Notes: generated from the sequence alone by a model not told the origin. DNA of 64,000 nucleotides from an uncultured Alistipes sp. (GCA_944321955.1 CALUNG010000002.1:1-64000); one strand, 5' to 3'; shown: positions 1 through 11,301, counted from the first letter of the stretch. Made by a program: numbers and translations.

Positions 1-75
1 CGGTGCGTAGGGGACTCGAACCCCTGACCCCGTGCGTGACAGGCACGTATTCTAACCAGCTGAACTAACGCACCG
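1..75 (-). tRNA. tRNA-Asp (GTC), cut at the window edge
   Basis: Read on the minus strand this folds as a full cloverleaf: acceptor arm CGGTGCG/CGCACCG, anticodon stem CGTGC/GCACG around loop CTGTCAC (anticodon GTC, aspartate), and T arm with GGTTCGAGTCC. The discriminator base lies just outside position 1, so the gene is complete except for its last base. A TACCTTTG -7 box lies 22 bp upstream of the gene. Confidence 0.95.
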
Positions 76-96
76 TTGTTTTTCTGATTGCGATTG

Positions 97-104
97 CAAA
101 GGTA
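97..104 (-). promoter_or_regulatory. -7 promoter box for tRNA-Asp
   Basis: On the minus strand this reads TACCTTTG, a full match to the Bacteroidetes -7 consensus TAnnTTTG. It lies between rsmD and the tRNA gene, so the tRNA need not depend on rsmD transcription. Confidence 0.55.
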
Positions 105-135
105 ATACAAAATTCTTAATCTCCAAACAAAAAAA

Positions 136-669
136 TCACTTTTTGAATAAAGAAAAATTGACGCTGCCGTAACTTCTTGACTGCCAAAAATGTTTATGTT
201 GAGAAAAATCATGCTTTGCCGAGTGTTCGAAGATAAGTATGCCATCCTCCTTCAACAAATCGCGTTCAAATACCATGTCGATTACCTGTTCCGATCCTTC
301 GAGATCATACGGCGCATCCGAAAAAATGATGTCGAATTGTTTGGTTACGCTCTTCAGATACAGAAACACATTGGCTTTAACAGTGTGCATGTTCTCGAAA
401 CCGAGCTCTTTTGCCGTATTGCGGATAAAGTTGTAGTGAACCGGGTTTATCTCGATCGATGTTACACTCTTTGCTCCTCGCGATGCAAATTCATAGCTGA
501 TCGATCCGGTGCCGGAAAAGAGATCGAGAACATCAACCTCTTCGAAATCCACAAGGTTGTTCAGAACGTTGAACAGATTTTCCTTGGCGAAATCGGTCGT
601 CGGTCTTGCCCTGAAATTGCGTGGCGGATTTATACTGCGCCCTTTGTATTTGCCGCTTATTATTCGCAT
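136..669 (-). CDS. rsmD: 16S rRNA (guanine966-N2)-methyltransferase RsmD
   Basis: RsmD methylates N2 of G966 in 16S rRNA using S-adenosylmethionine. The 177-residue product starts MRIISGKYKG, the usual N-terminus of the family. The SAM-binding motif is DLFSGTGS (residues 49-56) and the acidic motif II is IEINP. Motif IV, normally (N/D)PPY, reads DAPY at residues 118-121. I chose the ATG at 669 because residues encoded further upstream (to 705) do not belong to the family. It overlaps the DUF3822 gene by 10 bp, so translation is probably coupled. This is the last gene of a three-gene operon. Confidence 0.93.
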   Translation of the reverse strand: MRIISGKYKGRSINPPRNFRARPTTDFAKENLFNVLNNLVDFEEVDVLDLFSGTGSISYEFASRGAKSVTSIEINPVHYNFIRNTAKELGFENMHTVKANVFLYLKSVTKQFDIIFSDAPYDLEGSEQVIDMVFERDLLKEDGILIFEHSAKHDFSQHKHFWQSRSYGSVNFSLFKK

Positions 670-1274
670 TTTACGTTTTTGAAGTAATGTTTCAGCAATT
701 GGCATGTGCTTTTGGCAGCATCACCGCTGACGTGTATCGAATAGTCCGAAAGGTCGAACTCTTCCGAAAGACGAGTCGTGTAATACAATATGTCGTCCGT
801 ATTGCATATTCTTACGGCCTCTGCAAATCTCATCTTGCCGTCGCGGTGCAGGTTGAAACAAGCGACACCGCTGCATACGTATATATATAAATCTTTCCTG
901 CGGCCTTCGTGCTTTGCCAACAACGGTGACGTGAAGATTACCTTGTCGGATAATGCGTCCTTGATGGTTTGTACGGTAGCTTTTGATAGGGCCATGACAG
1001 CGATTATTCCATCTGTTTCGTTGCTCGAAACGGCACATTCGTCGTCACTGCATGCAAGGCCGTTAATTGACAGATATTTTTCTGCGGACGAAGGCTCGAA
1101 CAGCGATGCGGGCACGAGAACGCATTTTTCGGTTACGACAGATACCTCCACGGCGTCGGCCTTATAGGCATCCGCCGGTATCATATCCAATGAAAAAGAG
1201 TGTCCACCCAACTTTAGCTGAATGGACACCGTATTGATGTTGGATTGAGTATTATTCCCAGTTTCCTGCTTCAT
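660..1274 (-). CDS. DUF3822 family protein
   Basis: This 204-residue soluble protein has no signal peptide or membrane segment. The sequence and its place directly before rsmD match the Bacteroidetes-specific DUF3822 family, whose function is unknown; from memory the family is thought to have an actin/ASKHA-like fold, which I cannot confirm here. Its start overlaps the upstream gene by 23 bp and its stop overlaps rsmD, so the three genes are very likely one transcript. A role linked to ribosome maturation is only a guess from context. Confidence 0.75.
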   Translation of the reverse strand: MKQETGNNTQSNINTVSIQLKLGGHSFSLDMIPADAYKADAVEVSVVTEKCVLVPASLFEPSSAEKYLSINGLACSDDECAVSSNETDGIIAVMALSKATVQTIKDALSDKVIFTSPLLAKHEGRRKDLYIYVCSGVACFNLHRDGKMRFAEAVRICNTDDILYYTTRLSEEFDLSDYSIHVSGDAAKSTCQLLKHYFKNVKCE

Positions 1275-1893
1275 TGTTACCTGTCTCCATCGATCCGAAC
1301 TTGATGCCGGGATATTTGTCGAGGTTGTTGATGCAGTTGTCTACGAGATTGATCACCTCCTGACGATATGCTACCGTATCGAGGAATGAGATGTACGGTG
1401 CGCGGCACTCTACAACCGGGATAACCACTTTCGATTCGGTTTCGATTGTTCCGGCGTCGAGCAGGAACTGAGTCTTGCCGTTTGTGCCGGGGATGTATTT
1501 GAACTGCTTGATCTGCTCGGGAGTGAGGTTCTTGAACAGAGAGTCCTTTACGGAGTAAGTAAATTTCTCGACGTTCTTTTTCTTCATCTTCTTGAGCATT
1601 GCCATGCCGACGGAGTCATCTTCATCGACGATCTTGCGTTCGCCTTCCATCGTCTCGGTAAGTACGAAGTTGATCAGGGAATCGAAGTCTGCCGTAAAAC
1701 GCTGGTACTTGCTCTTGAACTGTCGTTCGGCCGTGCGTATATCCTTTATGCGCTCGATAACAGCCTCTTCACGGGCCTTTTGCTCGTTTTCGAAGCGGAT
1801 AGGTGTGGAGATCTGTTTGTAGATCACGTAGATTAGCGCAACGATTACCACTGCGAGGACTACTTGAAGGATAACTTGAATTGTTTTTTTCAT
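1252..1893 (-). CDS. membrane-anchored conserved hypothetical protein
   Basis: The 213-residue product has one hydrophobic segment at about residues 5-26 (QVILQVVLAVVIVALIYVIY) followed by a charged, probably coiled-coil stretch (residues 35-60, rich in Glu, Arg and Lys). The C-terminal part is likely periplasmic. I do not recognise a catalytic motif. It is the first gene of the operon with DUF3822 and rsmD. The layout (N-terminal anchor, helix, small globular domain) resembles a pseudopilin-like or scaffold protein, but there is no prepilin cleavage motif. Confidence 0.8.
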   Translation of the reverse strand: MKKTIQVILQVVLAVVIVALIYVIYKQISTPIRFENEQKAREEAVIERIKDIRTAERQFKSKYQRFTADFDSLINFVLTETMEGERKIVDEDDSVGMAMLKKMKKKNVEKFTYSVKDSLFKNLTPEQIKQFKYIPGTNGKTQFLLDAGTIETESKVVIPVVECRAPYISFLDTVAYRQEVINLVDNCINNLDKYPGIKFGSMETGNNEAGNWE

Positions 1894-1909
1894 TTTGAGT
1901 ATTTGTTAT

Positions 1910-1917
1910 TAAGTTTG
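1910..1917 (+). promoter_or_regulatory. -7 promoter box for the RecD-like helicase gene
   Basis: TAAGTTTG matches TAnnTTTG and lies 21 bp before the ATG at 1939. It sits 2 bp from an oppositely oriented box at 1920-1927. Confidence 0.5.
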
Positions 1918-1919
1918 TA

Positions 1920-1927
1920 CAAAATTA
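1920..1927 (-). promoter_or_regulatory. -7 promoter box for the DUF3822/rsmD operon
   Basis: On the minus strand this reads TAATTTTG, a match to TAnnTTTG, 26 bp before the ATG at 1893. The two divergent promoters here must overlap. Confidence 0.5.
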
Positions 1928-1938
1928 GTGTATCAATT

Positions 1939-3354
1939 ATGCTGAAATCGACAATTACGTCCCAAATTTACGCAAAAATCTCTTTTGACGCAACACCGAG
2001 CCAAAAAAAAATAATAGACAGACTGGCCGAATATCTGGCTGATGACGACCCGTCGCGGATTTTTGTTTTGAACGGTTACGCCGGCACCGGCAAGACGACG
2101 CTCATATCGGCTCTTGTTGCGGCCTTGAAAGATTTGGGAATAAAGCCAGTGTTGCTGGCCCCGACGGGCCGTGCTGCCAAGGTATTGTCGCAATATTCCT
2201 CGGAGAAGGCCCTGACGATACACAAACGTATATACCGCCAGCGAACCAATGCATCCTATGAATCGACATTTTCACTCGATCTAAACCGCGAATCGGGTGC
2301 CGTGTTTATCGTTGACGAAGCATCGATGCTGTCCGGCGGAACGCCGGTAGGCGATACGGTCTTCGGTAGCGGATCGTTGATCGACGATTTGATGACATAC
2401 GTACGCAGCGGTCGTAACTGTCGCTTGATTCTGGTCGGGGACAATGCCCAGCTGCCGCCCGTAGGAGCCGATTCGAGCCCGGCTCTCGACCCTCGTGAGT
2501 TGTCGGTTTTCGGAGGGGTTGAATACGCTTCGATGGATGATGTGGTCCGCCAGCGCGGCGATTCGGGCATACTCTTCAATGCCACGATGCTGCGATGCAT
2601 GCTCGAAAACGGGATATACGAAATACCTCATTTCGAGATGGACTTTCCAGACATGGAGAGTATCGAAGGAGGCGATTTCAGCGAAAAACTTCAGGAGTGT
2701 TACGACCGCTACGGCCGTGATGAAACCATTGTCATAACACGTTCGAACAAGCGTGCCAACCGTTACAATGACGGCATAAGACGCTATGTGCTTTGTGCCG
2801 AGGAGGAGATCGAGAGCGGCGACATGCTGATGGTGGTGAAGAACAACTACCATTTCACCGAGCGTATCGAGGATTGCCCCATGAACTTCATCGCCAACGG
2901 CGATATCGCACGTCTCAAGCGTCTGCGCCGTTTCGAGGAGCTGTACGGATTCCGTTTCGCCGATGCCGTGCTGTCGTTTCCAGACTACGACGATACGGAG
3001 ATCGAGTGCAAGATACTGCTCGATACGATAGCCTCGGAGTCTCCGTCGCTGACGCGCGAGGAGAGCAGCCGCCTATTCTACGAGGTCGAAAAGGATTATC
3101 TCGATATCAGGAGCAAGCTCAAACGGTTCGAGCAGATACGCGAAAATCCGCATTTCAATGCCGTACAGGTCAAGTTCGCCTATGCCGTGACGTGTCACAA
3201 GGCCCAGGGCGGACAGTGGAAGGCCGTCTTTGTCGACCGTTGTCTTTTCGGCGACGAGCCGATGACGCGCGACATGCTGCGGTGGCTCTATACGGCATTG
3301 ACACGTGCGACGGACAAATTGTATCTCGTGAACTTCGACGAACGATTTTTTTGA
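1939..3354 (+). CDS. RecD-like ATP-dependent DNA helicase (AAA/UvrD C-terminal fold)
   Basis: This is a superfamily 1 helicase of the RecD/AAA_30 type, 471 residues. It has Walker A GYAGTGKTT (46-54), Walker B VDEAS (125-129), motif III GDNAQLPP (167-174) and the C-terminal UvrD_C_2 motif VTCHKAQGGQW near residue 420. It lacks the N-terminal domain of full RecD/RecD2 proteins, so it is a short stand-alone form common in Bacteroidetes. The likely role is DNA unwinding in repair. The ATG at 1939 is preferred over an in-frame codon at 1864 that would run into the divergent gene. No RecB or RecC partner is nearby. Confidence 0.88.
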   Translation: MLKSTITSQIYAKISFDATPSQKKIIDRLAEYLADDDPSRIFVLNGYAGTGKTTLISALVAALKDLGIKPVLLAPTGRAAKVLSQYSSEKALTIHKRIYRQRTNASYESTFSLDLNRESGAVFIVDEASMLSGGTPVGDTVFGSGSLIDDLMTYVRSGRNCRLILVGDNAQLPPVGADSSPALDPRELSVFGGVEYASMDDVVRQRGDSGILFNATMLRCMLENGIYEIPHFEMDFPDMESIEGGDFSEKLQECYDRYGRDETIVITRSNKRANRYNDGIRRYVLCAEEEIESGDMLMVVKNNYHFTERIEDCPMNFIANGDIARLKRLRRFEELYGFRFADAVLSFPDYDDTEIECKILLDTIASESPSLTREESSRLFYEVEKDYLDIRSKLKRFEQIRENPHFNAVQVKFAYAVTCHKAQGGQWKAVFVDRCLFGDEPMTRDMLRWLYTALTRATDKLYLVNFDERFF

Positions 3355-3386
3355 TTCTGCCGGTGGCTGAATTGAGCTTTATTTTG

Positions 3387-3394
3387 TACTTTTG
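3387..3394 (+). promoter_or_regulatory. -7 promoter box for mutS
   Basis: TACTTTTG matches TAnnTTTG and ends 24 bp before the GTG start of mutS. Confidence 0.5.
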
Positions 3395-3418
3395 TCTACG
3401 TTATTAAAATGAAGTTCA

Positions 3419-6079
3419 GTGGCTGCAGAAAAAAAATATGTCGAAACGCCCTTGATGAAACAGTATTACTCCATCAAGGCGGTTCATCCCGATGCCATAC
3501 TGCTGTTCCGCGTAGGAGACTTTTACGAAACATTCGGCGATGATGCCATCAAGGCGAGCGGCATCCTCGGCATTACGCTTACGCGCAGGGCCAACGGAGC
3601 GGCTTCGTATGTAGAGCTTGCCGGATTTCCATATCATGCCATAGACACATATCTGCCTAAACTTGTGCGGGCCGGTGAGCGTGTGGCCATATGCGAACAG
3701 CTGGAGGATCCGAAACTCGTGAAGGGACTTGTCAAACGCGGTGTCATCGAGATGGTTACACCCGGCGTGGTGCTTGGCGACAATACCATTTTGCCGACCA
3801 AGGAGAATACATACCTTGCATCGGTATATTTCGGCAGGGAGAGTACCGGCGTGGCATTCCTCGACATATCTACCGGCGAATTCTACGTGGCCGAGGGCAA
3901 CGATCAGTATGTCGACAAGCTGATGTCGAACCTCGCACCCAAGGAGGTGATCTACCAGCGCGGATATGAGGAGCGTTTCACTGCTGCATTCGGCAGCCGG
4001 CTATATACATATAAACTTGACGAGTGGGTTTTTTCCTACGACATAAACCGCGACAAGCTGTGCAAGCAGTTCGGTACGAACAACCTCAAGGGGTTCGGCG
4101 TGGACCACATGCACAACGGCATAGCGGCGGCCGGTGCCATATTGTATTATCTCGAATTTACGGAGCATCACGACATAGCGCACATCTCGTCCATATCGCG
4201 TATCGATCAGAACGATTACGTGTGGATCGACAAGTTTACGATCCGCAATCTCGAGCTTTTCTCATCGAACGGCAACAATATCAAGGGCAGTTTCGCCGAT
4301 GTAATTGACCGTACGCTTACGCCGATGGGCGGGCGCATGCTCAAACGCTGGATAGCGATGCCCATAAAGGATGTAGAGCGCATAAATTCGCGTCTCGACG
4401 TCGTCGAATATTTTGTTGCAAACCGTGATTTTGCCGAGGCCGTCGCCGACAGCATATCGTGTATAGGCGACCTCGAACGCATAGCATCGCGCATAGCAGC
4501 AATGAGGGTTACGCCGCGCGAGCTGGTGCAGCTTAAGAACTCGCTGGCTTCGGTCGAGACGCTCAAGTCGCTGCTTGAGTCCACAGACAGCGATGTGATG
4601 CACGGACTGGCCTCGCGCATTGATGTGCTGGCCGATGTTCGCCAACGGCTTGAGCGTGAAATATATCCGGATCCGGCTAACAACCAGATACAGAAGGGCG
4701 GCATAATTGCCGACGGCGTTAATGCCGAACTCGACGACCTGCGTCGCATAGCCCGCAACGGCAAGGGTGTTCTCGAAAAGATACAGCAGCGCGAGAGCGA
4801 GATAACAGGCATACCGTCGCTCAAAATCGGCTACAACAACGTTTTCGGTTATTATATCGAAGTGCGGAATACACATAAGGACAAGGTTCCTTCGGACTGG
4901 ATCCGCAAACAGACGCTTACCGGGGCCGAGCGCTATATTACCGAAGAGCTAAAGGAGTACGAAGAGAAGATTCTCGGAGCCGAAGACCGCATACTGGCTC
5001 TCGAGCAGCAGATATACAACGAAATAATTGCGTTCGTATCAGGATCTCTGCGTCAGCTTCAGTCAGATGCGCATGCCGTTGCACAGATCGATTGCCTTCA
5101 TTCGTTTGCCACGATGGCCGTCGAGCATAATTACGTGCGTCCGGTTATTGATAACTCTAAACGTATAGACATTAAACAGGGTCGTCACCCGGTGATTGAA
5201 ACTCTGATGCCGGTAGGCGAGGAGTATATACCAAACGACGTGATGCTCGACGATCAGCAGCAACAGATCATGATGATCACCGGCCCCAACATGTCTGGTA
5301 AGTCGGCTCTTCTGCGGCAGACGGCGCTGATCATATTGATGGCTCAGATCGGATCTTTCGTTCCGGCCAAGTCCGCCAACATTGGCTACGTAGACAAGAT
5401 ATTCACGCGAGTAGGCGCCTCGGACAATATTTCGCAGGGCGAGTCCACCTTTATGGTCGAGATGCTCGAATCGGCATCGATTCTCAACAATATTTCGGAT
5501 CGCAGCATCGTGCTGCTCGACGAAATAGGCCGCGGAACAAGCACCTACGACGGTATATCTATTGCGTGGGCAATGGTCGAGTATCTGCACAACCATCCGA
5601 CGGCCCGCGCCAAGACGCTCTTCGCAACCCATTACCACGAACTCAACGAAATGGAGCAGATGTGTCCCCGTGTCAGGAACTACCACGTGGCAGTCAAGGA
5701 GGTCGATAACACGATAGTCTTTTTGCGAAAGCTCGAACGGGGCGGTACGGAGCACTCGTTCGGTATTCATGTTGCCCGCATGGCCGGAATGCCCAAGTCG
5801 GTCGTATCGCGTGCCGAGGAGATTCTCAAAAATCTCGAGCTCGTTTACGGTACCAACGAGATCGTACCAAGCAAAAGCCCGAAAAGCCGAAACAAGAGGC
5901 CTTCGGTCAAGGAGGCCGTCGAGACTGCACCTTCATCCATGCAGCTGTCGATGTTCCAGCTTGACGATCCGGTGCTGGTTCAGATCCGCGACCAGATACG
6001 CGATATCGACATCAACGCCCTCACTCCGCTCGAAGCCCTTAATAAACTGAATGAGATAAAGAAGATTACCGGCTTGTAA
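3419..6079 (+). CDS. mutS: DNA mismatch repair protein MutS
   Basis: MutS finds base mismatches and recruits MutL. The 886-residue protein is full length. The mismatch-wedging Phe-x-Glu is F35-Y36-E37 in GDFYETFG. Walker A GPNMSGKS is at 622-629 and Walker [10 protein letters not shown] starts at 701. A polar linker (residues about 818-845) precedes a short C-terminal helix pair. Translation starts at a GTG: the N-terminus it gives, followed by ETPLMKQYY, is that of the family, and no in-frame ATG lies before Met13. No mutL is in the window. It converges on udk across a strong hairpin. Confidence 0.97.
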   Translation: MAAEKKYVETPLMKQYYSIKAVHPDAILLFRVGDFYETFGDDAIKASGILGITLTRRANGAASYVELAGFPYHAIDTYLPKLVRAGERVAICEQLEDPKLVKGLVKRGVIEMVTPGVVLGDNTILPTKENTYLASVYFGRESTGVAFLDISTGEFYVAEGNDQYVDKLMSNLAPKEVIYQRGYEERFTAAFGSRLYTYKLDEWVFSYDINRDKLCKQFGTNNLKGFGVDHMHNGIAAAGAILYYLEFTEHHDIAHISSISRIDQNDYVWIDKFTIRNLELFSSNGNNIKGSFADVIDRTLTPMGGRMLKRWIAMPIKDVERINSRLDVVEYFVANRDFAEAVADSISCIGDLERIASRIAAMRVTPRELVQLKNSLASVETLKSLLESTDSDVMHGLASRIDVLADVRQRLEREIYPDPANNQIQKGGIIADGVNAELDDLRRIARNGKGVLEKIQQRESEITGIPSLKIGYNNVFGYYIEVRNTHKDKVPSDWIRKQTLTGAERYITEELKEYEEKILGAEDRILALEQQIYNEIIAFVSGSLRQLQSDAHAVAQIDCLHSFATMAVEHNYVRPVIDNSKRIDIKQGRHPVIETLMPVGEEYIPNDVMLDDQQQQIMMITGPNMSGKSALLRQTALIILMAQIGSFVPAKSANIGYVDKIFTRVGASDNISQGESTFMVEMLESASILNNISDRSIVLLDEIGRGTSTYDGISIAWAMVEYLHNHPTARAKTLFATHYHELNEMEQMCPRVRNYHVAVKEVDNTIVFLRKLERGGTEHSFGIHVARMAGMPKSVVSRAEEILKNLELVYGTNEIVPSKSPKSRNKRPSVKEAVETAPSSMQLSMFQLDDPVLVQIRDQIRDIDINALTPLEALNKLNEIKKITGL

Positions 6080-6095
6080 ACCAGTATAATACATG

Positions 6096-6141
6096 AAAAA
6101 GACAGCGCCCAGTTGAATGATCCGCGGGACGCTGTCTTTTT
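6096..6141. terminator. bidirectional hairpin terminator between mutS and udk
   Basis: Arms AAAAAGACAGCG (6096-6107) and CGCTGTCTTTTT (6130-6141) are perfect inverted repeats. The A run before and T run after make it a terminator on both strands for two convergent genes. Confidence 0.9.
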
Positions 6142-6154
6142 GTGTTGACAGTTG

Positions 6155-6775
6155 CTATTTGCCTTCGATAAGAGAGCGGATGTTCTGTATCAGCATGGCT
6201 ACAGCTACAGAATTGAAACCGCCTTCGGGGATTATCACGTCGGCATATTTCTTTGAAGGTTCGACGAACTCTTCGTGCATCGGCTTTACGGTAGTGGTAT
6301 ATTGATTTATGACAGACTCCATCGAGCGTCCGCGCTCCTTGACGTCGCGCAGGATACGACGAGCCAGACGGATGTCGGCATCGGTGTCGACATATACCTT
6401 TATGTCCATAAGGTCGCGCAACTCCTTGTTCTCGAATATCAGAATACCGTCCACAATGATCACTCGCGAGGGCTTTACGAGTACTGTCTCGGGCATGCGG
6501 TCATGCTCTACGAACGAATATACCGGGTGTTCGATCGGAACATTGTTCTTGAGTGTACGTATGTGCTCGACCATCATCTCGGTATCGAAAGCCTGCGGAT
6601 GGTCGTAGTTGAGTTTCGTGCGCTCCTCGTATGTAAGTTCCGGGTGCGCCTTGTAGTAGTAGTCATGGCATATCGTAGCCACATCGTCGCCCTTGAATGC
6701 ATCCTGCAGGCGTTTTACCAGTGTACTCTTTCCCGAGCCGGTGCCTCCTGCGACACCTATGACCGTTACGTCCAT
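6155..6775 (-). CDS. udk: uridine kinase
   Basis: Udk phosphorylates uridine and cytidine to UMP and CMP in pyrimidine salvage. The 206-residue product has Walker A GGTGSGKST near the N-terminus (GVAGGTGSGKST), the substrate-binding region HDYYYKAHPEL and DHPQAFD, and the lid segment RLARRILRD. I chose the ATG at 6775 because the family starts just before the Walker A strand; upstream codons to 6865 would run through the gyrB terminator. It lies downstream of gyrB but a hairpin separates them, so it may have its own promoter, which I could not identify. Confidence 0.95.
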   Translation of the reverse strand: MDVTVIGVAGGTGSGKSTLVKRLQDAFKGDDVATICHDYYYKAHPELTYEERTKLNYDHPQAFDTEMMVEHIRTLKNNVPIEHPVYSFVEHDRMPETVLVKPSRVIIVDGILIFENKELRDLMDIKVYVDTDADIRLARRILRDVKERGRSMESVINQYTTTVKPMHEEFVEPSKKYADVIIPEGGFNSVAVAMLIQNIRSLIEGK

Positions 6776-6813
6776 ATTGTTGTGTTTTAAGGTATTCGCA
6801 TTATTATATAAAG

Positions 6814-6849
6814 CAGGGGATTGTATCAGTTGTGAAATACAATCCCCTG
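6814..6849 (-). terminator. hairpin terminator downstream of gyrB
   Basis: Perfect 13-bp arms CAGGGGATTGTAT (6814-6826) and ATACAATCCCCTG (6837-6849) enclose a 10-nt loop, 12 bp after the gyrB stop on the minus strand. The following T run is short (CTTTATAT), so termination may be partial and let some transcription reach udk. Confidence 0.75.
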
Positions 6850-6861
6850 TCCCTGTTCCGA

Positions 6862-8820
<1,959 letters not shown>

Positions 8821-8854
8821 TTATATAATATCTCTATACGTTCCAATAAACGTA

Positions 8855-8862
8855 CAAATATA
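8855..8862 (-). promoter_or_regulatory. -7 promoter box for gyrB
   Basis: On the minus strand this reads TATATTTG (consensus TAnnTTTG), 34 bp upstream of the gyrB ATG. Confidence 0.6.
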
Positions 8863-8900
8863 CGCATTTTCCGTGAAAACTGCAAGCCCGTGCGGCCCAT

Positions 8901-9641
8901 TTAGCAGCCCAATTTTTCACTCAGATTTATCTCCTTGATCTTGCCGTGAGAGAAGAGTATGGTGCGTGATGGGAAATCCTCAATGAGAGCCGTGTTGTGT
9001 GTCGACATGATGACGGCGCAACCGCTTCCGGCAATGTTGTGGAACAGTTTCATGATGCCGTCGGCAGTCACCGGATCGAGGTTGCCGGTAGGTTCGTCTG
9101 CAAGTATCAGTTCGGGCTTGTTGAGAAGTGCGCGGGCAATGACCAGACGCTGCTGTTCACCACCCGAAAGCTCGAACGGCATCTTGTAACTCTTGGCTTC
9201 GAGGCCGGTGAGTGTCAGCACCTCGTCGATACGCTGCCGTATGGCGCTCTCCTGCTTCCATCCCGTGGCCTTCATCACGTAATGCAGGTTCAGAAAGACG
9301 TTGCGGTCGGTCAACAGCTGGTAGTCCTGAAATACTATGCCTATTTTACGGCGCAGATAGGGTATGTCCCTGCGTCTGAGACGGCGCAGATCAAAGCCTG
9401 CCACTTCGCCCTCGCCTTCTACAAGCTGCAGCTCGGCGTAAAGGGTTTTAAGCAGGGAACTTTTGCCGCTGCCTACGCGGCCTATCAGATAGACGAATTC
9501 GCCTTCGCATACCTTGAGATTGACATCCGAAAGAATCAGTTGCCCTTTGTTGCGAAGGGCTTTAGCGGAGTCGTCCGCGAAGGGATCATCGGCGTGATAT
9601 ATCGCCACGTTCCTGAGTTCTACGACAGTTTTACCGGCCAT
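8901..9641 (-). CDS. FtsE-like ABC transporter ATP-binding protein
   Basis: This 246-residue ABC ATPase has Walker [10 protein letters not shown], signature LSGGEQQR, Walker [13 protein letters not shown] and the switch His in MSTHN. It is closest in pattern to FtsE, which with the membrane protein FtsX controls cell-wall hydrolases at the division site. No ftsX is adjacent, which is usual in Bacteroidetes. An insertion between the first strand and Walker A ([19 protein letters not shown]) is longer than in E. coli FtsE. The ATG at 9641 gives the family length; the sequence upstream is not ABC-like and contains the promoter. Confidence 0.85.
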   Translation of the reverse strand: MAGKTVVELRNVAIYHADDPFADDSAKALRNKGQLILSDVNLKVCEGEFVYLIGRVGSGKSSLLKTLYAELQLVEGEGEVAGFDLRRLRRRDIPYLRRKIGIVFQDYQLLTDRNVFLNLHYVMKATGWKQESAIRQRIDEVLTLTGLEAKSYKMPFELSGGEQQRLVIARALLNKPELILADEPTGNLDPVTADGIMKLFHNIAGSGCAVIMSTHNTALIEDFPSRTILFSHGKIKEINLSEKLGC

Positions 9642-9663
9642 GTTTTTTGATATTTTAACGATA

Positions 9664-9671
9664 CAAATATA
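9664..9671 (-). promoter_or_regulatory. -7 promoter box for the FtsE-like gene
   Basis: On the minus strand this reads TATATTTG, 22 bp upstream of the ATG at 9641. Confidence 0.55.
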
Positions 9672-9748
9672 TGAAAAGCCGGGCGCAATGGCAAATGAAA
9701 ACGGAGTTTTCGAACATGTGCGCGTGTTGTGGTGTCGTATATATGAAA

Positions 9749-9780
9749 AAAATCGGCACACATGTACGTATGCCGATTTT
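9749..9780 (-). terminator. hairpin terminator downstream of deoD
   Basis: Arms AAAATCGGCA (9749-9758) and TGCCGATTTT (9771-9780) pair perfectly. On the minus strand the stem is followed by a run of T, as expected for a Rho-independent terminator 45 bp after the deoD stop. Confidence 0.85.
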
Positions 9781-9825
9781 ATGAATTGCCGGACGTTCCG
9801 CCGTAACTTTATCCGGATGCGGTCG

Positions 9826-10539
9826 TCAGATAATCTCGAAAGCGATCTTCATCATGTTCGTGAAGCTTGTCTGGCGCGCTTCGCTCGAGAGCTCCTCGCC
9901 CGTTACGAGCGAATCGGATATCGAACATATGGTGAGCGCCTTGTTGCCGCTGCGGGCTGCATTGAGATAGAGAGCCGTGGCCTCCATCTCGACAGCCAGC
10001 ACACCCATCTTCTGCCACTGCTTCCACGTCTCGGGCGAGTCGCTGTAGAACGTGTCGCTCGCCAGCAGGTTGCCGACCTTGTAGTTGACGCCCAGCTTCT
10101 CGGCCTCCTCGGCTGCTGCGCGTACAAGTCCGAAATCGGCTATCGCCGCAAATGTGCCGGGCAGGTTGAACTGGTCGGCATAGTTGGAGTTGGTGCATGA
10201 ACCCATGCCGATGGCTATGTCGCCGAGCTTGAGGTCGGGGTCATATGCTCCGGCCGAACCGGTACGGATGATGGTCTTTACGCCGTAGAAGTTGAAGAGT
10301 TCGTACGAGTATATTCCGATCGACGGAATACCCATGCCGTGGCCTTGTACCGATACGCGCTTGCCCTTGTATGTGCCGGTATAACCCAGCATGCCGCGCA
10401 CCTGATTGTAGAGAACAGGATTCTCGAGATATGTTTCGGCCATGAATTTCGCTCGCAACGGATCACCGGCCATTATTACCTTGTCGGCTATTTCGCCGAA
10501 TTTAGCACCGATATGAGGTGTAGGAGTGTTGTTTGCCAT
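9826..10539 (-). CDS. deoD: purine nucleoside phosphorylase, DeoD type
   Basis: This enzyme splits purine nucleosides with phosphate into base and (deoxy)ribose-1-phosphate for salvage. The 237-residue product has the hexameric PNP pattern: the start MANNTPTPHIGA, the phosphate-binding GDPLRAKFM, RTGSAGAY, the nucleoside-binding VEMEA and the catalytic Asp in SISDSLVTGE. It stands alone between two hairpin-bounded units. A weak -7-like sequence (TATCTTTA, minus strand, 10563-10570) lies upstream. Confidence 0.95.
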   Translation of the reverse strand: MANNTPTPHIGAKFGEIADKVIMAGDPLRAKFMAETYLENPVLYNQVRGMLGYTGTYKGKRVSVQGHGMGIPSIGIYSYELFNFYGVKTIIRTGSAGAYDPDLKLGDIAIGMGSCTNSNYADQFNLPGTFAAIADFGLVRAAAEEAEKLGVNYKVGNLLASDTFYSDSPETWKQWQKMGVLAVEMEATALYLNAARSGNKALTICSISDSLVTGEELSSEARQTSFTNMMKIAFEII

Positions 10540-10677
10540 AGTATTTTCGGTTTATATGAATGTAAAGATATGAAAAAATATTTGAAAACCAAAAACAGAC
10601 GATGCTGTATCAGTGACAAATACGACTTCTCAGTGCGCAAATACGACGTAAAATTTTCACCGGAGTGGTAAAAATCG

Positions 10678-10685
10678 TATTTTTG
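10678..10685 (+). promoter_or_regulatory. -7 promoter box immediately before a GNAT gene
   Basis: TATTTTTG matches TAnnTTTG and ends only 5 bp before the ATG at 10691. Transcription would start at about that ATG, so the mRNA may be leaderless. Confidence 0.5.
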
Positions 10686-10690
10686 CGCAT

Positions 10691-11203
10691 ATGCAGATGC
10701 GCATGGCTACATACGGCGATGTCGATATTGTCTGCGGTATTATCCGGCAGGCCCAAAAGCGTATGCATGACCTCGGCATCGACCAGTGGCAGAACGGATA
10801 TCCAAACCGCGACTCGATCGTGACCGACGTCGCGACGGGCGCCGGTCGCATAATGTGTGAATCGGACCGGATCGCAGCATACGGAGCCGTGAAGTTCGGA
10901 GCCGATCCTACATATGGCCGCATCGACGGTGGGTCATGGCTTACAGCCGGAGACGACTATGCCGTGGTTCATCGTTTGGCGGTCTCCGATGATTCCCTAC
11001 ATGCAGGTGTCGCCACGGAGTTTATGCGTCAGGTTGAAAACGAAGCCCGTCGACGCGGGTTGGCATCGTTCCGTGTGGATACCCACCGCGACAATGCCTA
11101 CATGCGTTCGATGCTCGGCAAACTCGGCTTTACATATTGCGGCGTGATATACGTCAGCGACGGTTCCCCGCGGCTGGCATACGAAAAAGTGTTGCGCCGA
11201 TAG
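10691..11203 (+). CDS. GNAT family N-acetyltransferase
   Basis: The 170-residue product has the GNAT fold pattern: a starting strand (MRMATYGDVDIV), a central VVHRLAVSDD strand, and the late VDTHRDNAYMRSMLGKLGF helix-strand unit typical of the family. The pyrophosphate-binding loop is non-standard (DDSLHAGVATEFM rather than RxxGxG/A). The acceptor substrate cannot be told. Met1, Met3 and Met5 are all possible starts; position 10691 or 10697 keeps the first strand. It is a single gene before the tmRNA. Confidence 0.85.
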   Translation: MQMRMATYGDVDIVCGIIRQAQKRMHDLGIDQWQNGYPNRDSIVTDVATGAGRIMCESDRIAAYGAVKFGADPTYGRIDGGSWLTAGDDYAVVHRLAVSDDSLHAGVATEFMRQVENEARRRGLASFRVDTHRDNAYMRSMLGKLGFTYCGVIYVSDGSPRLAYEKVLRR

Positions 11204-11236
11204 ACGAAAATTTTTCCGAGATAACGTTTATTTGCG

Positions 11237-11244
11237 TATATTTG
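11237..11244 (+). promoter_or_regulatory. -7 promoter box for tmRNA
   Basis: TATATTTG matches TAnnTTTG. It lies 57 bp before the mature 5' end, leaving a precursor leader of about 50 nt to be trimmed by RNase P. Confidence 0.55.
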
Positions 11245-11301
11245 CATCCGGTTACGATTGTAACTGCCCGACATGGCATTGTTCATGCCGATGTTGACAT
11301 T

